Shown in pieces: positions 1 through 7,660 of a stretch of DNA of 16,059 nucleotides. Position 1 is the stretch's first letter, and the number at the start of each line of letters is the position of its first letter. A program made the position numbers and the translations under genes. The notes beneath the pieces are model-generated. The model was not told the origin of the DNA. It saw only the letters and a list, made by a program, of their open reading frames with translations, and did no database searches. Source of the stretch: Ramlibacter sp. (GTDB lineage: Bacteria > Pseudomonadota > Gammaproteobacteria > Burkholderiales > Burkholderiaceae); the NCBI GenBank assembly GCA_014376915.1, contig JACMQP010000504.1, forward strand, positions 1-16,059, given 5' to 3'.

Positions 1-1257
1 CGGCTCGTACATGTCGACGATCGAGCGCGCGAAGTCCAGCGTGTTGGCGCCTTCGTTGACGATGATCGCGTCCGGACGGGCCTTGACCTGGTTGCGGATC
101 ACGTTCAGCGCGCTGTGGAAATTCATCGGGCTGGGGTTCAGCGCCAGCGTCTCGGCCATCTTGGAGATGTTCTTGTCCTTGCGCTCGGCGATGCCCTGGG
201 TCCACTCTGCCGGCGGCTTGGCCCAGTTGCTGCCCATGCCGGTCAGTAGCGCGGAGACGCAGGAACCGATGTCGCCCACCAGCGGCGCGGCGATCGGCAC
301 GTTGCTGTCCATCTCGGTCGGCGAGATGTCGATCTGGATGAACTGGCGGGTGTCGGCCTTGTCGCCGCCCCAGGTCTTGCCCTTGCCGTGCGACAGCAGC
401 CAGTTCAGGCGGGCGCCGACCAGCATCACCACGTCGGCTTCGGCCAGCACGTGGGAGCGGGTGGCGGAAGCGGATTGCGCATGGGTGTCGGGCAGCAGTC
501 CCTTGGCCATCGACATCGGCAGGTAGGGAATGCCGCTCTTTTCGACCAGCGCGCGGATGTCGGCGTCGGCCTGGGCATAGGCAGCGCCCTTGCCGAGAAC
601 GATCAGCGGACGCTTGGCACCCTTGAGCAGGTCGAGCGCGCGCTTGACCGCATCCGGACCGGGGATCTGCCTGGGTGCGGCATCGACGACCTTGATCAGC
701 GACTTCTTGCCGGCGGCGGCGTCCATGGTCTGGCTGAACAGCTTGGCCGGCAGGTCGAGGTAGACGCCGCCGGGGCGGCCGGAAACCGCCGAGCGGATGG
801 CGCGGGCGATGCCCACGCCGATGTCCTGGGCGTGCAGCACGCGGAAGGCGGCCTTGCACAGCGGCTTGGCGATGGCCAGCTGGTCCATCTCCTCGTAGTC
901 ACCCTGCTGCAGGTCGACGATTTCGCGCTCGCTCGAACCGCTGATCAGGATCATCGGGAAGCAGTTGGTGGTGGCGTTGGTCAGCGCAGTGAGGCCGTTC
1001 AGGAAGCCGGGGGCCGACACCGTCATGCAGATGCCTGGCTTGCCTGTCAGGAAGCCGGCGGCGGCGGCGGCGTTGCCGGCGTTCTGCTCGTGGCGGAAGG
1101 CGATCAGGCGCATGCCTGCGGCTTGTGCCATGCGGGTGAAATCGGTGATCGGGATCCCGGGCAGGGCATAGATGTTCTCGATCCCGTTGAGCTTGAGCGC
1201 GTCGATCAGCAGATGGAAGCCATCGGTCTGCTCGGTGGATTGGGTTTCGTTTGTCAT
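1..1257 (-). CDS. oxc: Oxalyl-CoA decarboxylase, N-terminal 419 residues (gene runs off the left edge)
   Basis: This is a thiamine-diphosphate enzyme that decarboxylates oxalyl-CoA to formyl-CoA and CO2 in the cytoplasm, the central step of oxalate breakdown. The translation matches the Oxalobacter formigenes and E. coli enzymes as I remember them almost throughout. Examples are [12 protein letters not shown] near residue 11, FRHEQ with the ThDP-activating Glu57, [14 protein letters not shown] near 79, [21 protein letters not shown] near 107 with the active-site pair Tyr121-Glu122, and [16 protein letters not shown]. The family is about 565 residues, so roughly the last 150 residues, with much of the ThDP-binding domain, lie outside the window. 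The ATG follows a modest AAGAGA ribosome site. The loop usually read as YGVVGIP is YALPGIP here. The gene diverges from the Crp/Fnr regulator and has an FNR-like box in its promoter. The usual partner frc is not visible and may lie beyond the edge (inference). Confidence 0.96.
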   Translation of the reverse strand, partial: MTNETQSTEQTDGFHLLIDALKLNGIENIYALPGIPITDFTRMAQAAGMRLIAFRHEQNAGNAAAAAGFLTGKPGICMTVSAPGFLNGLTALTNATTNCFPMILISGSSEREIVDLQQGDYEEMDQLAIAKPLCKAAFRVLHAQDIGVGIARAIRSAVSGRPGGVYLDLPAKLFSQTMDAAAGKKSLIKVVDAAPRQIPGPDAVKRALDLLKGAKRPLIVLGKGAAYAQADADIRALVEKSGIPYLPMSMAKGLLPDTHAQSASATRSHVLAEADVVMLVGARLNWLLSHGKGKTWGGDKADTRQFIQIDISPTEMDSNVPIAAPLVGDIGSCVSALLTGMGSNWAKPPAEWTQGIAERKDKNISKMAETLALNPSPMNFHSALNVIRNQVKARPDAIIVNEGANTLDFARSIVDMYEP

Positions 1258-1322
1258 GTGAAAAAATCTCTTTTCAAGGTTGAGCAACGTGGCCCCACGC
1301 GGGTCGCCTGCACCGTCGCGTT

Positions 1323-1328
1323 ATCATA
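1323..1328 (-). promoter_or_regulatory. Putative -10 element of the oxc promoter
   Basis: Read on the minus strand, TATGAT matches the sigma-70 -10 consensus at 5 of 6 positions. It starts 23 bp after the FNR-like palindrome at 1352-1365, so the box would be centred near -41.5 of a start site around position 1316. That is the classical class II activator arrangement. There is no independent -35. The leader to the oxc ATG would be about 60 nt. Confidence 0.55.
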
Positions 1329-1351
1329 GGAATGCCAGCCGGCTTCCACGC

Positions 1352-1365
1352 TTGACCCCGGTCAA
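1352..1365. promoter_or_regulatory. FNR/CRP-type palindrome between oxc and its regulator
   Basis: TTGACCCCGGTCAA is a perfect inverted repeat (TTGACC-CC-GGTCAA). It has the half-site and spacing pattern of an FNR box (TTGAT-N4-ATCAA). It lies in the 173-bp region between the divergent oxc and Crp/Fnr genes and is well placed to activate oxc. The same 5-4-5 pattern recurs at 3399-3412 and 7742-7755. On the regulator side, a TAGATT hexamer 15 bp downstream means the box could overlap that gene's own -35 region, which would allow autorepression. This last point is weak inference. Confidence 0.7.
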
Positions 1366-1430
1366 TTTTCGGTAGATTCGCCGGCTCCCCGGGCCGTCGA
1401 TGGCCGCCTTTTCGCAGCGCCCCCGCATCC

Positions 1431-2045
1431 ATGACCCCCACGTCCGTCCAAGACCATCCCGAGAGAAACGTCATTCGCGTCCAGCTCGGGCAGAACGTGG
1501 TGCTCAAGGCGATGAATTCGGGTCAGACGGCGGAGCTCGAATCCAAGCTCGTCATCGTCGATTGCCAGAAGGGCGATGCCCTGCTAACGCAGGGCGTGCA
1601 CGAGATGGAGCAGTACTTCATCCTCGACGGCGTCCTGAAGCGGGTGGTCACCAACCACGAAGCCAAGGAGATGATCCTGCGCTTCACTGCGGAACGCGAC
1701 ATGGAAACCAGCTACGCCGCGTGGCGGCTGGGGACGCCGACGCCTTACAGCATCGTCTGCGTCACCAAGGCCAGGGTGGCCAAGCTGCCGCTGCAGGACT
1801 GGGTGGCCTTCCTGGACCGGCACCACGGCATGAAGCAGGCCTTCGAATACGCGGTGATGGAGCACATGAGCGAGATCATGGGCCACACGATCACGCTGCA
1901 CCTGCTGGACGCGCCGGGCCGCTTCAAGCGGTTCCTGCGCAAGCACCCGGAGCTGTTCGACCGGATCCCGAAAAAAGAGCTGGCCTCGTATCTCAACCTT
2001 TCGGCCGAGACGCTCAGCCGTCTGAAGCAGCGCGGCAAGATCTAG
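1431..2045 (+). CDS. Crp/Fnr-family transcriptional regulator, probable oxalate-cluster activator
   Basis: This 204-residue protein has an N-terminal cyclic-nucleotide-binding-like beta-roll (about residues 15-125, with FILDGVLKRVV near 63), a long dimerisation helix (about 133-160) and a C-terminal winged-helix DNA-binding domain. The recognition helix near 191-197 reads S-A-E-T-L-S-R. It carries the E-x-x-S-R pattern that in FNR contacts TTGAT half-sites. Only two cysteines are present (46 and 110), so an oxygen-sensing 4Fe-4S cluster is unlikely. The effector is unknown; a C2 or CoA metabolite would fit the context. The protein is slightly short for the family (about 220-250) and ends soon after the recognition helix. 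No clear Shine-Dalgarno precedes the ATG. The stop codon shares a CTAG with the stop of the convergent oxlT gene. Confidence 0.88.
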   Translation: MTPTSVQDHPERNVIRVQLGQNVVLKAMNSGQTAELESKLVIVDCQKGDALLTQGVHEMEQYFILDGVLKRVVTNHEAKEMILRFTAERDMETSYAAWRLGTPTPYSIVCVTKARVAKLPLQDWVAFLDRHHGMKQAFEYAVMEHMSEIMGHTITLHLLDAPGRFKRFLRKHPELFDRIPKKELASYLNLSAETLSRLKQRGKI

Positions 2046-3328
2046 GTCAGGTCCATCTGCCGGCGGCGCATCGGCCGCAGCACGAACCAGGCCATCAGCG
2101 CGGCGACGGCGTTCATCACGCTGGCCACGATGAACACCATGTGCCAGCTGCCGGTCGCGGCCGCCAGCACGCTCGACAGCGGCACCAGCAGCGAAGCCGT
2201 TCCCTTGGCCGTGTAGAGCAGGCCGGCGTTGGCAGCGGCGTACTTGGAGCCGAAGGTGTCGGCGCAGGTTGAGGGGAACAGGCTGTAGATCTCGCCCCAG
2301 GCGAAGAACACCAGGCCGGTGAGGACCACGAAAGCCACCGGGTGCTGGCCGAACGTGTAGAGCGCCAGGATGCCGATCGATTCCAGGGCGAACGCGATGA
2401 ACATGGTCTGCTCGCGGCCGATCTTGTCGGACACCCAGCCGAAGAAGGGGCGGGTGATGCCGTTGAGCACGCGGTCGATGGCCAGCGCGAAAGTCAGCGC
2501 CGGCAGTGCCAGGCCCATGATGCTGACCGGGATGTCGCCGATCTTGAAGTCCTTGGCGATCGGACCGAGCTGCGCCGTCGCCATCAGACCGCCGGCGGCC
2601 ACCATCACGAACATGGCGTACATGACCCAGAACACCGGGCTGCGCAGTACTTCGCCGGGGCTGTAATTGCGCTTGGTCTGCTGCACCGCGGCCGTCGACA
2701 CGCCCATCTTCTTCGAATCGGGCGCGCGGGTCAGGAACCACGACAGCAGGAACACGACCACACCCTGGCCGATGCCGAAGTACAGGAATGCGGCCTCGTA
2801 GCCGCTGGACTTAATGAACGCGGCGATCGGCACGATGGTCAGCGCCGAGCCGGCGCCGAAGCCGGCTGCCGTCAGGCCTGCGGCCAGGCCGCGGCGGTCC
2901 GGAAACCACTTGAGCGCGTTGCCGACGCAGGTGCCGTACACGGCGCCGGCACCGACGCCACCCACCGCAGCGGCGATGTACAGCAAGGTCAGCGAGTCGG
3001 CATAGGAATTGAGCACCCAGCCCAGGCCGCACAGGATGCCGCCCACCATCACCACCGGACGCGGGCCGAACTTGTCGACCAGGTAGCCTTCGATCGGCAC
3101 CAGCCAGGTCTCGGTCAGCACGAAGATGGTGAAAGCCACCTGGATGGCGGCGCGGCTCCAGCCGTGCCGCTCGGCGATCGGGTTCACGAAGAGGGTCCAG
3201 CCGTACTGGAGGTTGGCGATCATCGCCATGCACACGATGCCCATCAGCAGCTGCGTCCACCGGTAGCCGGCGCTGCGCATCTCCGGGGTTGCAAACCCTG
3301 GGTCGAGGGTTGCATCTAAAGTCGTCAT
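2042..3328 (-). CDS. oxlT: OxlT-like oxalate:formate antiporter (MFS)
   Basis: This 428-residue, 12-helix major facilitator protein of the inner membrane is predicted to exchange oxalate for formate. The match to O. formigenes OxlT is recognisable along its length: QYGWTLFVNP near 41, VDKFGPR near 84, WFPDRRGLAAGLTAAGFG near 141, SPVFWVMYAMF near 230, RPFFGWVSDKIGR near 293 and SLFPSTCADTFGSKYAA near 349. The two charged residues that OxlT uses for the dicarboxylate, Arg272 and Lys355, correspond to Arg293 (NGITRPFFGW) and Lys375 (YTAKGTASL). That supports a dicarboxylate such as oxalate. A start at 3328 is chosen over an ATG at 3412 because AGGAG lies 10 bp upstream and because the upstream ATG falls inside the FNR-like box. 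The gene is convergent with the Crp/Fnr gene. Confidence 0.88.
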   Translation of the reverse strand: MTTLDATLDPGFATPEMRSAGYRWTQLLMGIVCMAMIANLQYGWTLFVNPIAERHGWSRAAIQVAFTIFVLTETWLVPIEGYLVDKFGPRPVVMVGGILCGLGWVLNSYADSLTLLYIAAAVGGVGAGAVYGTCVGNALKWFPDRRGLAAGLTAAGFGAGSALTIVPIAAFIKSSGYEAAFLYFGIGQGVVVFLLSWFLTRAPDSKKMGVSTAAVQQTKRNYSPGEVLRSPVFWVMYAMFVMVAAGGLMATAQLGPIAKDFKIGDIPVSIMGLALPALTFALAIDRVLNGITRPFFGWVSDKIGREQTMFIAFALESIGILALYTFGQHPVAFVVLTGLVFFAWGEIYSLFPSTCADTFGSKYAAANAGLLYTAKGTASLLVPLSSVLAAATGSWHMVFIVASVMNAVAALMAWFVLRPMRRRQMDLT

Positions 3329-3370
3329 CGGGAATGTCTCCTGGGGTGAAAGAAGGTCGGAACGGCCGCG

Positions 3371-3376
3371 ATTCTG
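3371..3376 (-). promoter_or_regulatory. Putative -10 element of the oxlT promoter
   Basis: On the minus strand CAGAAT matches the -10 consensus at 4 of 6 positions. It lies exactly 22 bp downstream of the FNR-like box at 3399-3412, which again puts the box near -41.5. The predicted leader to the oxlT ATG at 3328 is about 37 nt. Confidence 0.42.
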
Positions 3377-3398
3377 TGACCGCGGCGCCGATCGCAAA

Positions 3399-3412
3399 TT
3401 GACCGCGGTCAT
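3399..3412. promoter_or_regulatory. FNR/CRP-type palindrome upstream of oxlT
   Basis: TTGACCGCGGTCAT is a near-perfect inverted repeat, differing from the oxc box only at two central or outer positions. It is centred about 78 bp upstream of the oxlT start codon. It is the second of three such boxes in the window and the most plausible activator site for oxlT. Confidence 0.65.
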
Positions 3413-3504
3413 GTTGTCGGGATAACCCTAGCCCACTTTTGTCGTATCTGACATCTTTGGTCAGGAGCGACGTTCGCGTAGCGGCGGCGATGCACGCGCG
3501 CAAA

Positions 3505-3533
3505 TGCAAACCGCGCCTTGCGGCGCGGTTGCA
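3505..3533 (-). terminator. Probable transcription terminator of the tctCBA-kinase unit
   Basis: On the minus strand a stem TGCAACCGCGCC pairs with GGCGCGGTTTGCA (one bulged T) around a GCAA tetraloop. It starts about 22 bp after the stop codon of the kinase-like gene. The T-rich tail is weak (TTTGCATTTG), so termination may be partial. It separates this unit from oxlT, whose promoter lies just beyond. Confidence 0.55.
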
Positions 3534-3555
3534 CGACCTCAGTGAAACAAGGAAC

Positions 3556-4389
3556 TCAGGTCTTCGCGGAAGCGAAGCGGCGGGTGAGCGCCATCAGGCG
3601 CAGCTGGTTGTCCACGCCAACGACGCCGGGCACTGCCGCGGCGACGCGCCCGGCGGCCGCGCGTTCCTGCTCGTTGATCACGATGCCGCCCAGCACCACG
3701 GTGCCGGAGTTCGATTCGATGGTGATGCGCAGCTCGCGCGTCGGCTGTTCGTCGCGCAGCACGGCACGCACCTGCGCGCTGAGCGCGAGGTCGGACAGCA
3801 GCGCTTTCGACGCCGCGGTCTCCTGGAACTCGGGCCGCGCCGCCAGCTGCTGAAGCACCGCCACGCAGCTGTCGACCGACAGTCGCTCGGTGTTGAGCAC
3901 GATGTCATACAGCACCGGGTCGCCCCAGGTGACGCCGTACAGCGAATGCATGCGCGAGGCGTGCGCGTGGTCGCTGCGCTGAACTTCGCTTTCGGCAAAC
4001 GAACGGTCGTCGGTGCCAAGGCGCTCCATCACCCAGGCCACTCGCTTGTCGAACGAGCGCGTGACGCGCACCGTGACCACGTGCGGCACCGTGCGCAGCA
4101 GCGCCGACGCGCCCCAGCCGCGCAGCACCACGTTGCCGCGCGCGGCAAGGGCGTAGAGCTCCTGCTCGGTGTAGATCGCGACCCGTTCCTGGTCGGTGGA
4201 AAGCCGTTCGACCAGGCCCGCCTTGCCTTCGCGCAGGCGGCTGATCAGGCTGCCGGGAACGTGCATCTTGCTGGCCACGTTTTCCAGCACCTCGTGGCGC
4301 ATCACCGCCAGGCCCGAGGCCTGCGCCAGCCGCAGCGCAACGTCCTTGGCAAGGGAACCCATTTCCTGGGTCATGGCGATCACGGGCAT
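3556..4389 (-). CDS. Cytidylate-kinase-like domain fused to a C-terminal BON domain
   Basis: This 277-residue protein has no signal peptide. Residues 1 to about 190 resemble the cytidylate kinase-like family (Cytidylate_kin2). They show the opening MPVIAMTQEMGS, the GNVVLRGWGASALL segment near 85, a VTRSFDKRVAWV lid-like stretch near 109 and YDIVLNTERLS near 161. Residues about 198-265 look like a BON domain (LRITIESNSGTVVLGGIV, then a run ending VPGVVGVDNQLRL), a fold usually linked to membrane or ligand binding. The phosphate loop reads GSLAKDVA instead of the glycine-rich GSGGREIA type, so catalysis is uncertain. The gene follows tctA after 34 bp, with GGAGAG before the ATG, and is probably co-transcribed with tctCBA. 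Its function is not known to me; a sensor or regulator of the transporter is only an inference. Confidence 0.8.
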   Translation of the reverse strand: MPVIAMTQEMGSLAKDVALRLAQASGLAVMRHEVLENVASKMHVPGSLISRLREGKAGLVERLSTDQERVAIYTEQELYALAARGNVVLRGWGASALLRTVPHVVTVRVTRSFDKRVAWVMERLGTDDRSFAESEVQRSDHAHASRMHSLYGVTWGDPVLYDIVLNTERLSVDSCVAVLQQLAARPEFQETAASKALLSDLALSAQVRAVLRDEQPTRELRITIESNSGTVVLGGIVINEQERAAAGRVAAAVPGVVGVDNQLRLMALTRRFASAKT

Positions 4390-4423
4390 GGCGCTCTCCG
4401 GTCAGTTGCGATCACAGGAAACT

Positions 4424-5953
4424 TCAGTCGACCGGTTGTTCGGCGGCGAAATCGGACGTCTTGCGCGGCCGGACCCTGGCCAGCAGGCGCGACAGCAGCG
4501 GCCAGAACAGCAGCACCAGGGCCAGCGTGGAAATGCTGCCCACCAGCCAGTTGGACCACAGGATCGACAGCTCGCCCTGCGACACCAGCATCGCCTGGCG
4601 GAACGAGTCCTCGGCCTTGTCGCCGAGCACCAGCGCCAGCACCAGGGGCGCCAGCGGATAGTCGAGCTTCTTGAACAGGTAGCCGACCACGCCAAACAAC
4701 ATCATGAACCAGATGTCGAGCATCGCGTTGTGCACGGTGTACGCGCCGATGGCGCAAATCACCACGATCACCGGAGCGATGATCGAGAACGGGATGCGCA
4801 GGATCGAGGCGAACAGCGGCACGGTGGTCAGCACCACGATCAGGCCGACCAGGTTGCCCAGGTACATGCTGGCGATCAGGCCCCAGACGAAGTCTTTCTG
4901 CTCGACGAACAGCAGCGGTCCGGGCTGCAGGCCCCAGATCAGCAGGCCGCCCAGCAGCACGGCCGCGGTCGGCGAGCCGGGGATGCCCAGCGCCAGCATC
5001 GGCAGCAGGGCCGCGGTGCCGGCAGCGTGCGCTGCGGTCTCGGGGGCGATCACGCCTTCGAGTTCGCCGGTGCCGAACTTGGCGCCGTTCTTGGACATCT
5101 TCTTGGCCAGGCCGTAGCTCATGAACGACGCCGGGGTGGCGCCGCCCGGCGTGATGCCCATCCAGATGCCGATCAGCGAGCTGCGGATCGAGGTCATCCA
5201 GTACTTCGGCAGCTGCTTCCAGGTTTCGAACACCACCTTGGCGTTGATCTTGGCGCTCTTGCCGGAGAAGGCCAGGCCTTCTTCCATCGACAGCAGGATC
5301 TCGCCGATGCCGAACAGGCCGATCACGCCGATCAGGAAATCGAAGCCGCGCATCAGGTCGGGGAAGCCGAAGGTCAGGCGCAGCTGGCCAGTCACCGTGT
5401 CCATGCCGACCGCCGCCAGCGCGAAGCCGATCGCCATCGACGCCAGGATCTTGAACGGCGAGCCCTTGCCCATGCCCACGAAGCTGCAGAAGGTCAGCAG
5501 GTACACCGCGAAGAATTCGGGCGGGCCGAACTTGAGCGCGAACTTGGCCACCATCGGCGCCAGGAAGGTGATCATCACGACCGCGACGAAGGCGCCGATG
5601 AACGACGACGTGAAGGCGGCGGTGAGCGCCGCGCCCGCATGGCCCTTTTGCGCCATCGGGTAGCCGTCGAAGGTGGTCGCCACCGACCATGGCTCGCCCG
5701 GGATGTTGAACAGGATCGACGTGATCGCTCCGCCGAACAGCGCCCCCCAGTAAATGCACGAGAGCATCACGATGGCGGTGGTGGGCGACATGCTGAAGGT
5801 CAGGGGCAGCAGGATCGCCACCCCGTTGGCGCCGCCCAGGCCGGGCAGCACTCCGATCAGCACGCCGAGCACAATGCCGACGAGCATCAGGAGCAGGTTC
5901 ATCGGCGTCATGATGACGCTGAAGCCGTGGAAAAGAGCGCTGAGTTCTTCCAT
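4424..5953 (-). CDS. tctA: Tripartite tricarboxylate transporter, large permease subunit TctA
   Basis: This 509-residue polytopic inner-membrane protein is the large subunit of a secondary, binding-protein-dependent carboxylate transporter. Family hallmarks are GVLIGVLPGLGGANG near residue 30, IPGEPWSVATTFDGYPMAQKG near 84, PEFFAVYLLTF near 144, GMDTVTGQLRLTFG near 183, ITPGGATPASFMSYGLAKK near 268 and LGIPGSPTAAVLLGGLLIWGLQPGP near 332. The length is normal for TctA (about 500). It follows tctB by 27 bp and precedes the kinase-BON gene by 34 bp in one minus-strand unit. The substrate cannot be read from sequence. Citrate is the classical ligand, but the setting suggests oxalate or another small carboxylate (inference). 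Confidence 0.95.
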   Translation of the reverse strand: MEELSALFHGFSVIMTPMNLLLMLVGIVLGVLIGVLPGLGGANGVAILLPLTFSMSPTTAIVMLSCIYWGALFGGAITSILFNIPGEPWSVATTFDGYPMAQKGHAGAALTAAFTSSFIGAFVAVVMITFLAPMVAKFALKFGPPEFFAVYLLTFCSFVGMGKGSPFKILASMAIGFALAAVGMDTVTGQLRLTFGFPDLMRGFDFLIGVIGLFGIGEILLSMEEGLAFSGKSAKINAKVVFETWKQLPKYWMTSIRSSLIGIWMGITPGGATPASFMSYGLAKKMSKNGAKFGTGELEGVIAPETAAHAAGTAALLPMLALGIPGSPTAAVLLGGLLIWGLQPGPLLFVEQKDFVWGLIASMYLGNLVGLIVVLTTVPLFASILRIPFSIIAPVIVVICAIGAYTVHNAMLDIWFMMLFGVVGYLFKKLDYPLAPLVLALVLGDKAEDSFRQAMLVSQGELSILWSNWLVGSISTLALVLLFWPLLSRLLARVRPRKTSDFAAEQPVD

Positions 5954-5980
5954 GTGATTCTTCGTTTTCTTTGATTGCCG

Positions 5981-6499
5981 TCAGTAGCCGAGGAAACTCA
6001 GCGGGTCGAACATTCCCTTGAACAGGGGAACCTTGAACCACACTTCGAACATCATGAAGAACAGCAGCACCACCAGCAGCGCCGTGACGATGCTCTTCAA
6101 CGGCGAGTACTTGCCCAGGATGATCATGAAGAGGGCGATGTACAGGGCGGAAGCCACGTACAGGCCGATGAACTGCACCACCAGCACGTAGAACAGGGCG
6201 GGCAGCAGCATCGACAGCACGCGCTTGAGCTGCTCGCTGTCGACGAAGATCTCGGTATTCTTGTTCTTGCCGAAGGCCTGGAACACGATGCCGGCGCCGG
6301 CGATGCACAGGATGACGCCGATGTAGAAAGGGAAGTAGCCGGCGCCGGGGCCGTCGGTGGTCCAGCCCGAGCCGAGCTTCCAGCTGCCCTGGATCACAGT
6401 GGCGCCCAGCAGCACGACCAGGAGGGCGACCACGACCTCGACGATATAGGTGGGAACGCCGGTGCGATGCACCGCTTCCGCTTGCTCATTTGGTTCCAT
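5981..6499 (-). CDS. tctB: Tripartite tricarboxylate transporter, small permease subunit TctB
   Basis: This 172-residue membrane protein has about four hydrophobic helices (roughly 17-37, 54-75, 92-118 and 134-152). It carries the family signature TTDGPGAGYFPFYIG near residue 47, directly after the first helix. TctB is poorly conserved but typically 140-190 residues, so this is full length. GGGAG lies upstream of the ATG. Its position between tctC and tctA is the standard tctCBA order. It is thought to form the membrane complex with TctA. Confidence 0.92.
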   Translation of the reverse strand: MEPNEQAEAVHRTGVPTYIVEVVVALLVVLLGATVIQGSWKLGSGWTTDGPGAGYFPFYIGVILCIAGAGIVFQAFGKNKNTEIFVDSEQLKRVLSMLLPALFYVLVVQFIGLYVASALYIALFMIILGKYSPLKSIVTALLVVLLFFMMFEVWFKVPLFKGMFDPLSFLGY

Positions 6500-6524
6500 C
6501 AGGAACTCCCGCTTCTGGTTGGAA

Positions 6525-6545
6525 GCCCCCGCACGCGCCGGGGGC
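6525..6545 (-). other. GC-rich hairpin in the tctC-tctB gap, proximal to tctB
   Basis: GCCCCCG (6525-6531) and CGGGGGC (6539-6545) form a perfect 7-bp stem with a 7-nt loop. It lies just upstream of the tctB ribosome site. No T tract follows on the minus strand. It more likely protects or processes the mRNA than terminates it. Confidence 0.4.
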
Positions 6546-6592
6546 GAAAGAGATGGATCGGGGAGGCGGCGCGCAACCGCGCTCCCCCGGAG

Positions 6593-6608
6593 GAGCCCCG
6601 CGGGGCTC
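6593..6608 (-). other. Palindromic hairpin directly after tctC (attenuator or mRNA stabiliser)
   Basis: GAGCCCCGCGGGGCTC is a perfect 16-bp palindrome starting 4 bp after the tctC stop codon. With the hairpin at 6525-6545 it fills much of the 112-bp tctC-tctB gap. Such structures commonly give higher expression of the binding-protein gene than of the permease genes. There is no T run, so full termination is unlikely. Confidence 0.45.
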
Positions 6609-6611
6609 GCC

Positions 6612-7637
6612 TTACTTGGCCAGGAAGCCGGCTTCCTTCATCAGGTCGCGATGGGTGTTTTCGGCGGCGGTGAGCCACTTGGCGAATTCGTCGCCGGTCA
6701 TGGAGGTCTGGTTGAACGCGCCCTTTTCCATGAAGTCCTTCCACTCGGGTGTCTCGCGCACCTTCTTGAGCAGACCCACGTAGTAGTCGAGCTGGTCTTT
6801 GCTCACGCCCGGGGCCATGAAGATGCCGCGCAGCATCGTGTACTCGGTGGACACGCCCGCTTCGTTGCAGGTCGGGATGTCGCCCCAGGACAGCTTGTCC
6901 GTCACCTTCGCGGTGTAGGGCATGCGCTTGCTGTCGAACACGCACAGCGCGCGCAGCTGGCCGGCACGCCACTGGGCGACGGCCTCGACCGGGTTGTTCA
7001 CGCTGGAGTCGATGTGCTTGCCGACCAGCTGCACCGCGACGTCGCCGCCGCCCTTGAACGGGATGTAGATGAACTTGGTGCCCGTGGCCCTCTCGATGCC
7101 CACGGTCAGGATCTGGTCTTCCTGCTTGGAGCCGGTGCCGCCCATCTTCATCTTGAGCGGTCCGGCCGCCTTGACAGCGGCCAGGTAGGCCTTGGCGTCC
7201 TTGGCCGGGTTCTCGTTGTTGACCCACAGCACGAACTGGTCGAGCGCCATCATCGAGACCGGCGTCATGTCCTTCCAGTTGAACGGCACGCCGGTGGCCA
7301 GTGGGGTGGTGAACAGGTTGGACAGCGTGATGATGATCTTGTGCGGGTCGCCCTTGGCGCCCTTGACTTCGAGGAAGCCCTCGGCGCCGGCGCCGCCCGA
7401 CTTGTTCACGACGATCAGCGTCTCCTTCATCAGCTTGTGCTTGAGGATGATGCCCTGGATCAGGCGCGCCATCTGGTCGGCGCCGCCGCCGGTGCCGGCG
7501 GGCACCACGAACTCGACCGGCTTGGTCGGTTCCCAGGCCGCATGGGCAGTGCCTGCCAGCGCCATTGCGGCGGTCGCCACGGCGCCGATGGTCAGCCTCG
7601 AAAAGCCGGTCTTCAAGTCTGCAAAACGGATCTTCAT
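6612..7637 (-). CDS. tctC: Tct-type periplasmic binding protein (TctC/Bug family)
   Basis: This 341-residue protein is the periplasmic carboxylate receptor that feeds TctAB. It has a Sec signal peptide (MKIR..., hydrophobic core about 15-30, cleavage after AHA at 33). The mature Bug fold follows: PTKPVEFVVPAGTGGGADQMAR near 37, VVNKSGGAGAEGF near 76, GTGSKQEDQ near 159 and FIYIPFKGGGDVAVQLVGKHID near 181. The start at 7637 is preferred over an ATG at 7703. It has AAGGAG 8 bp upstream and begins directly with the signal peptide, whereas the longer form would bury it. It is the first gene of the tctCBA-kinase unit. The FNR-like box at 7742-7755 suggests control by the same regulator as oxc. Confidence 0.95.
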   Translation of the reverse strand: MKIRFADLKTGFSRLTIGAVATAAMALAGTAHAAWEPTKPVEFVVPAGTGGGADQMARLIQGIILKHKLMKETLIVVNKSGGAGAEGFLEVKGAKGDPHKIIITLSNLFTTPLATGVPFNWKDMTPVSMMALDQFVLWVNNENPAKDAKAYLAAVKAAGPLKMKMGGTGSKQEDQILTVGIERATGTKFIYIPFKGGGDVAVQLVGKHIDSSVNNPVEAVAQWRAGQLRALCVFDSKRMPYTAKVTDKLSWGDIPTCNEAGVSTEYTMLRGIFMAPGVSKDQLDYYVGLLKKVRETPEWKDFMEKGAFNQTSMTGDEFAKWLTAAENTHRDLMKEAGFLAK

Positions 7638-7660
7638 CTTGATGTCTCCTTGTTGGTAAC

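Noticed and set aside
1584..2741. Long minus-strand open frame of 385 codons across the regulator and oxlT genes
   Set aside because: It is Arg/Pro/Gly-rich low-complexity translation with no domain, and it lies antisense or out of frame to two well-recognised genes. It is a by-product of high G+C.
4196..6308. Very long open frames antisense to, or overlapping, tctA/tctB (592 and 642 codons)
   Set aside because: Their translations are His/Gln/Arg/Asp-rich without recognisable motifs, while tctA and tctB on the other frame match their families from end to end.
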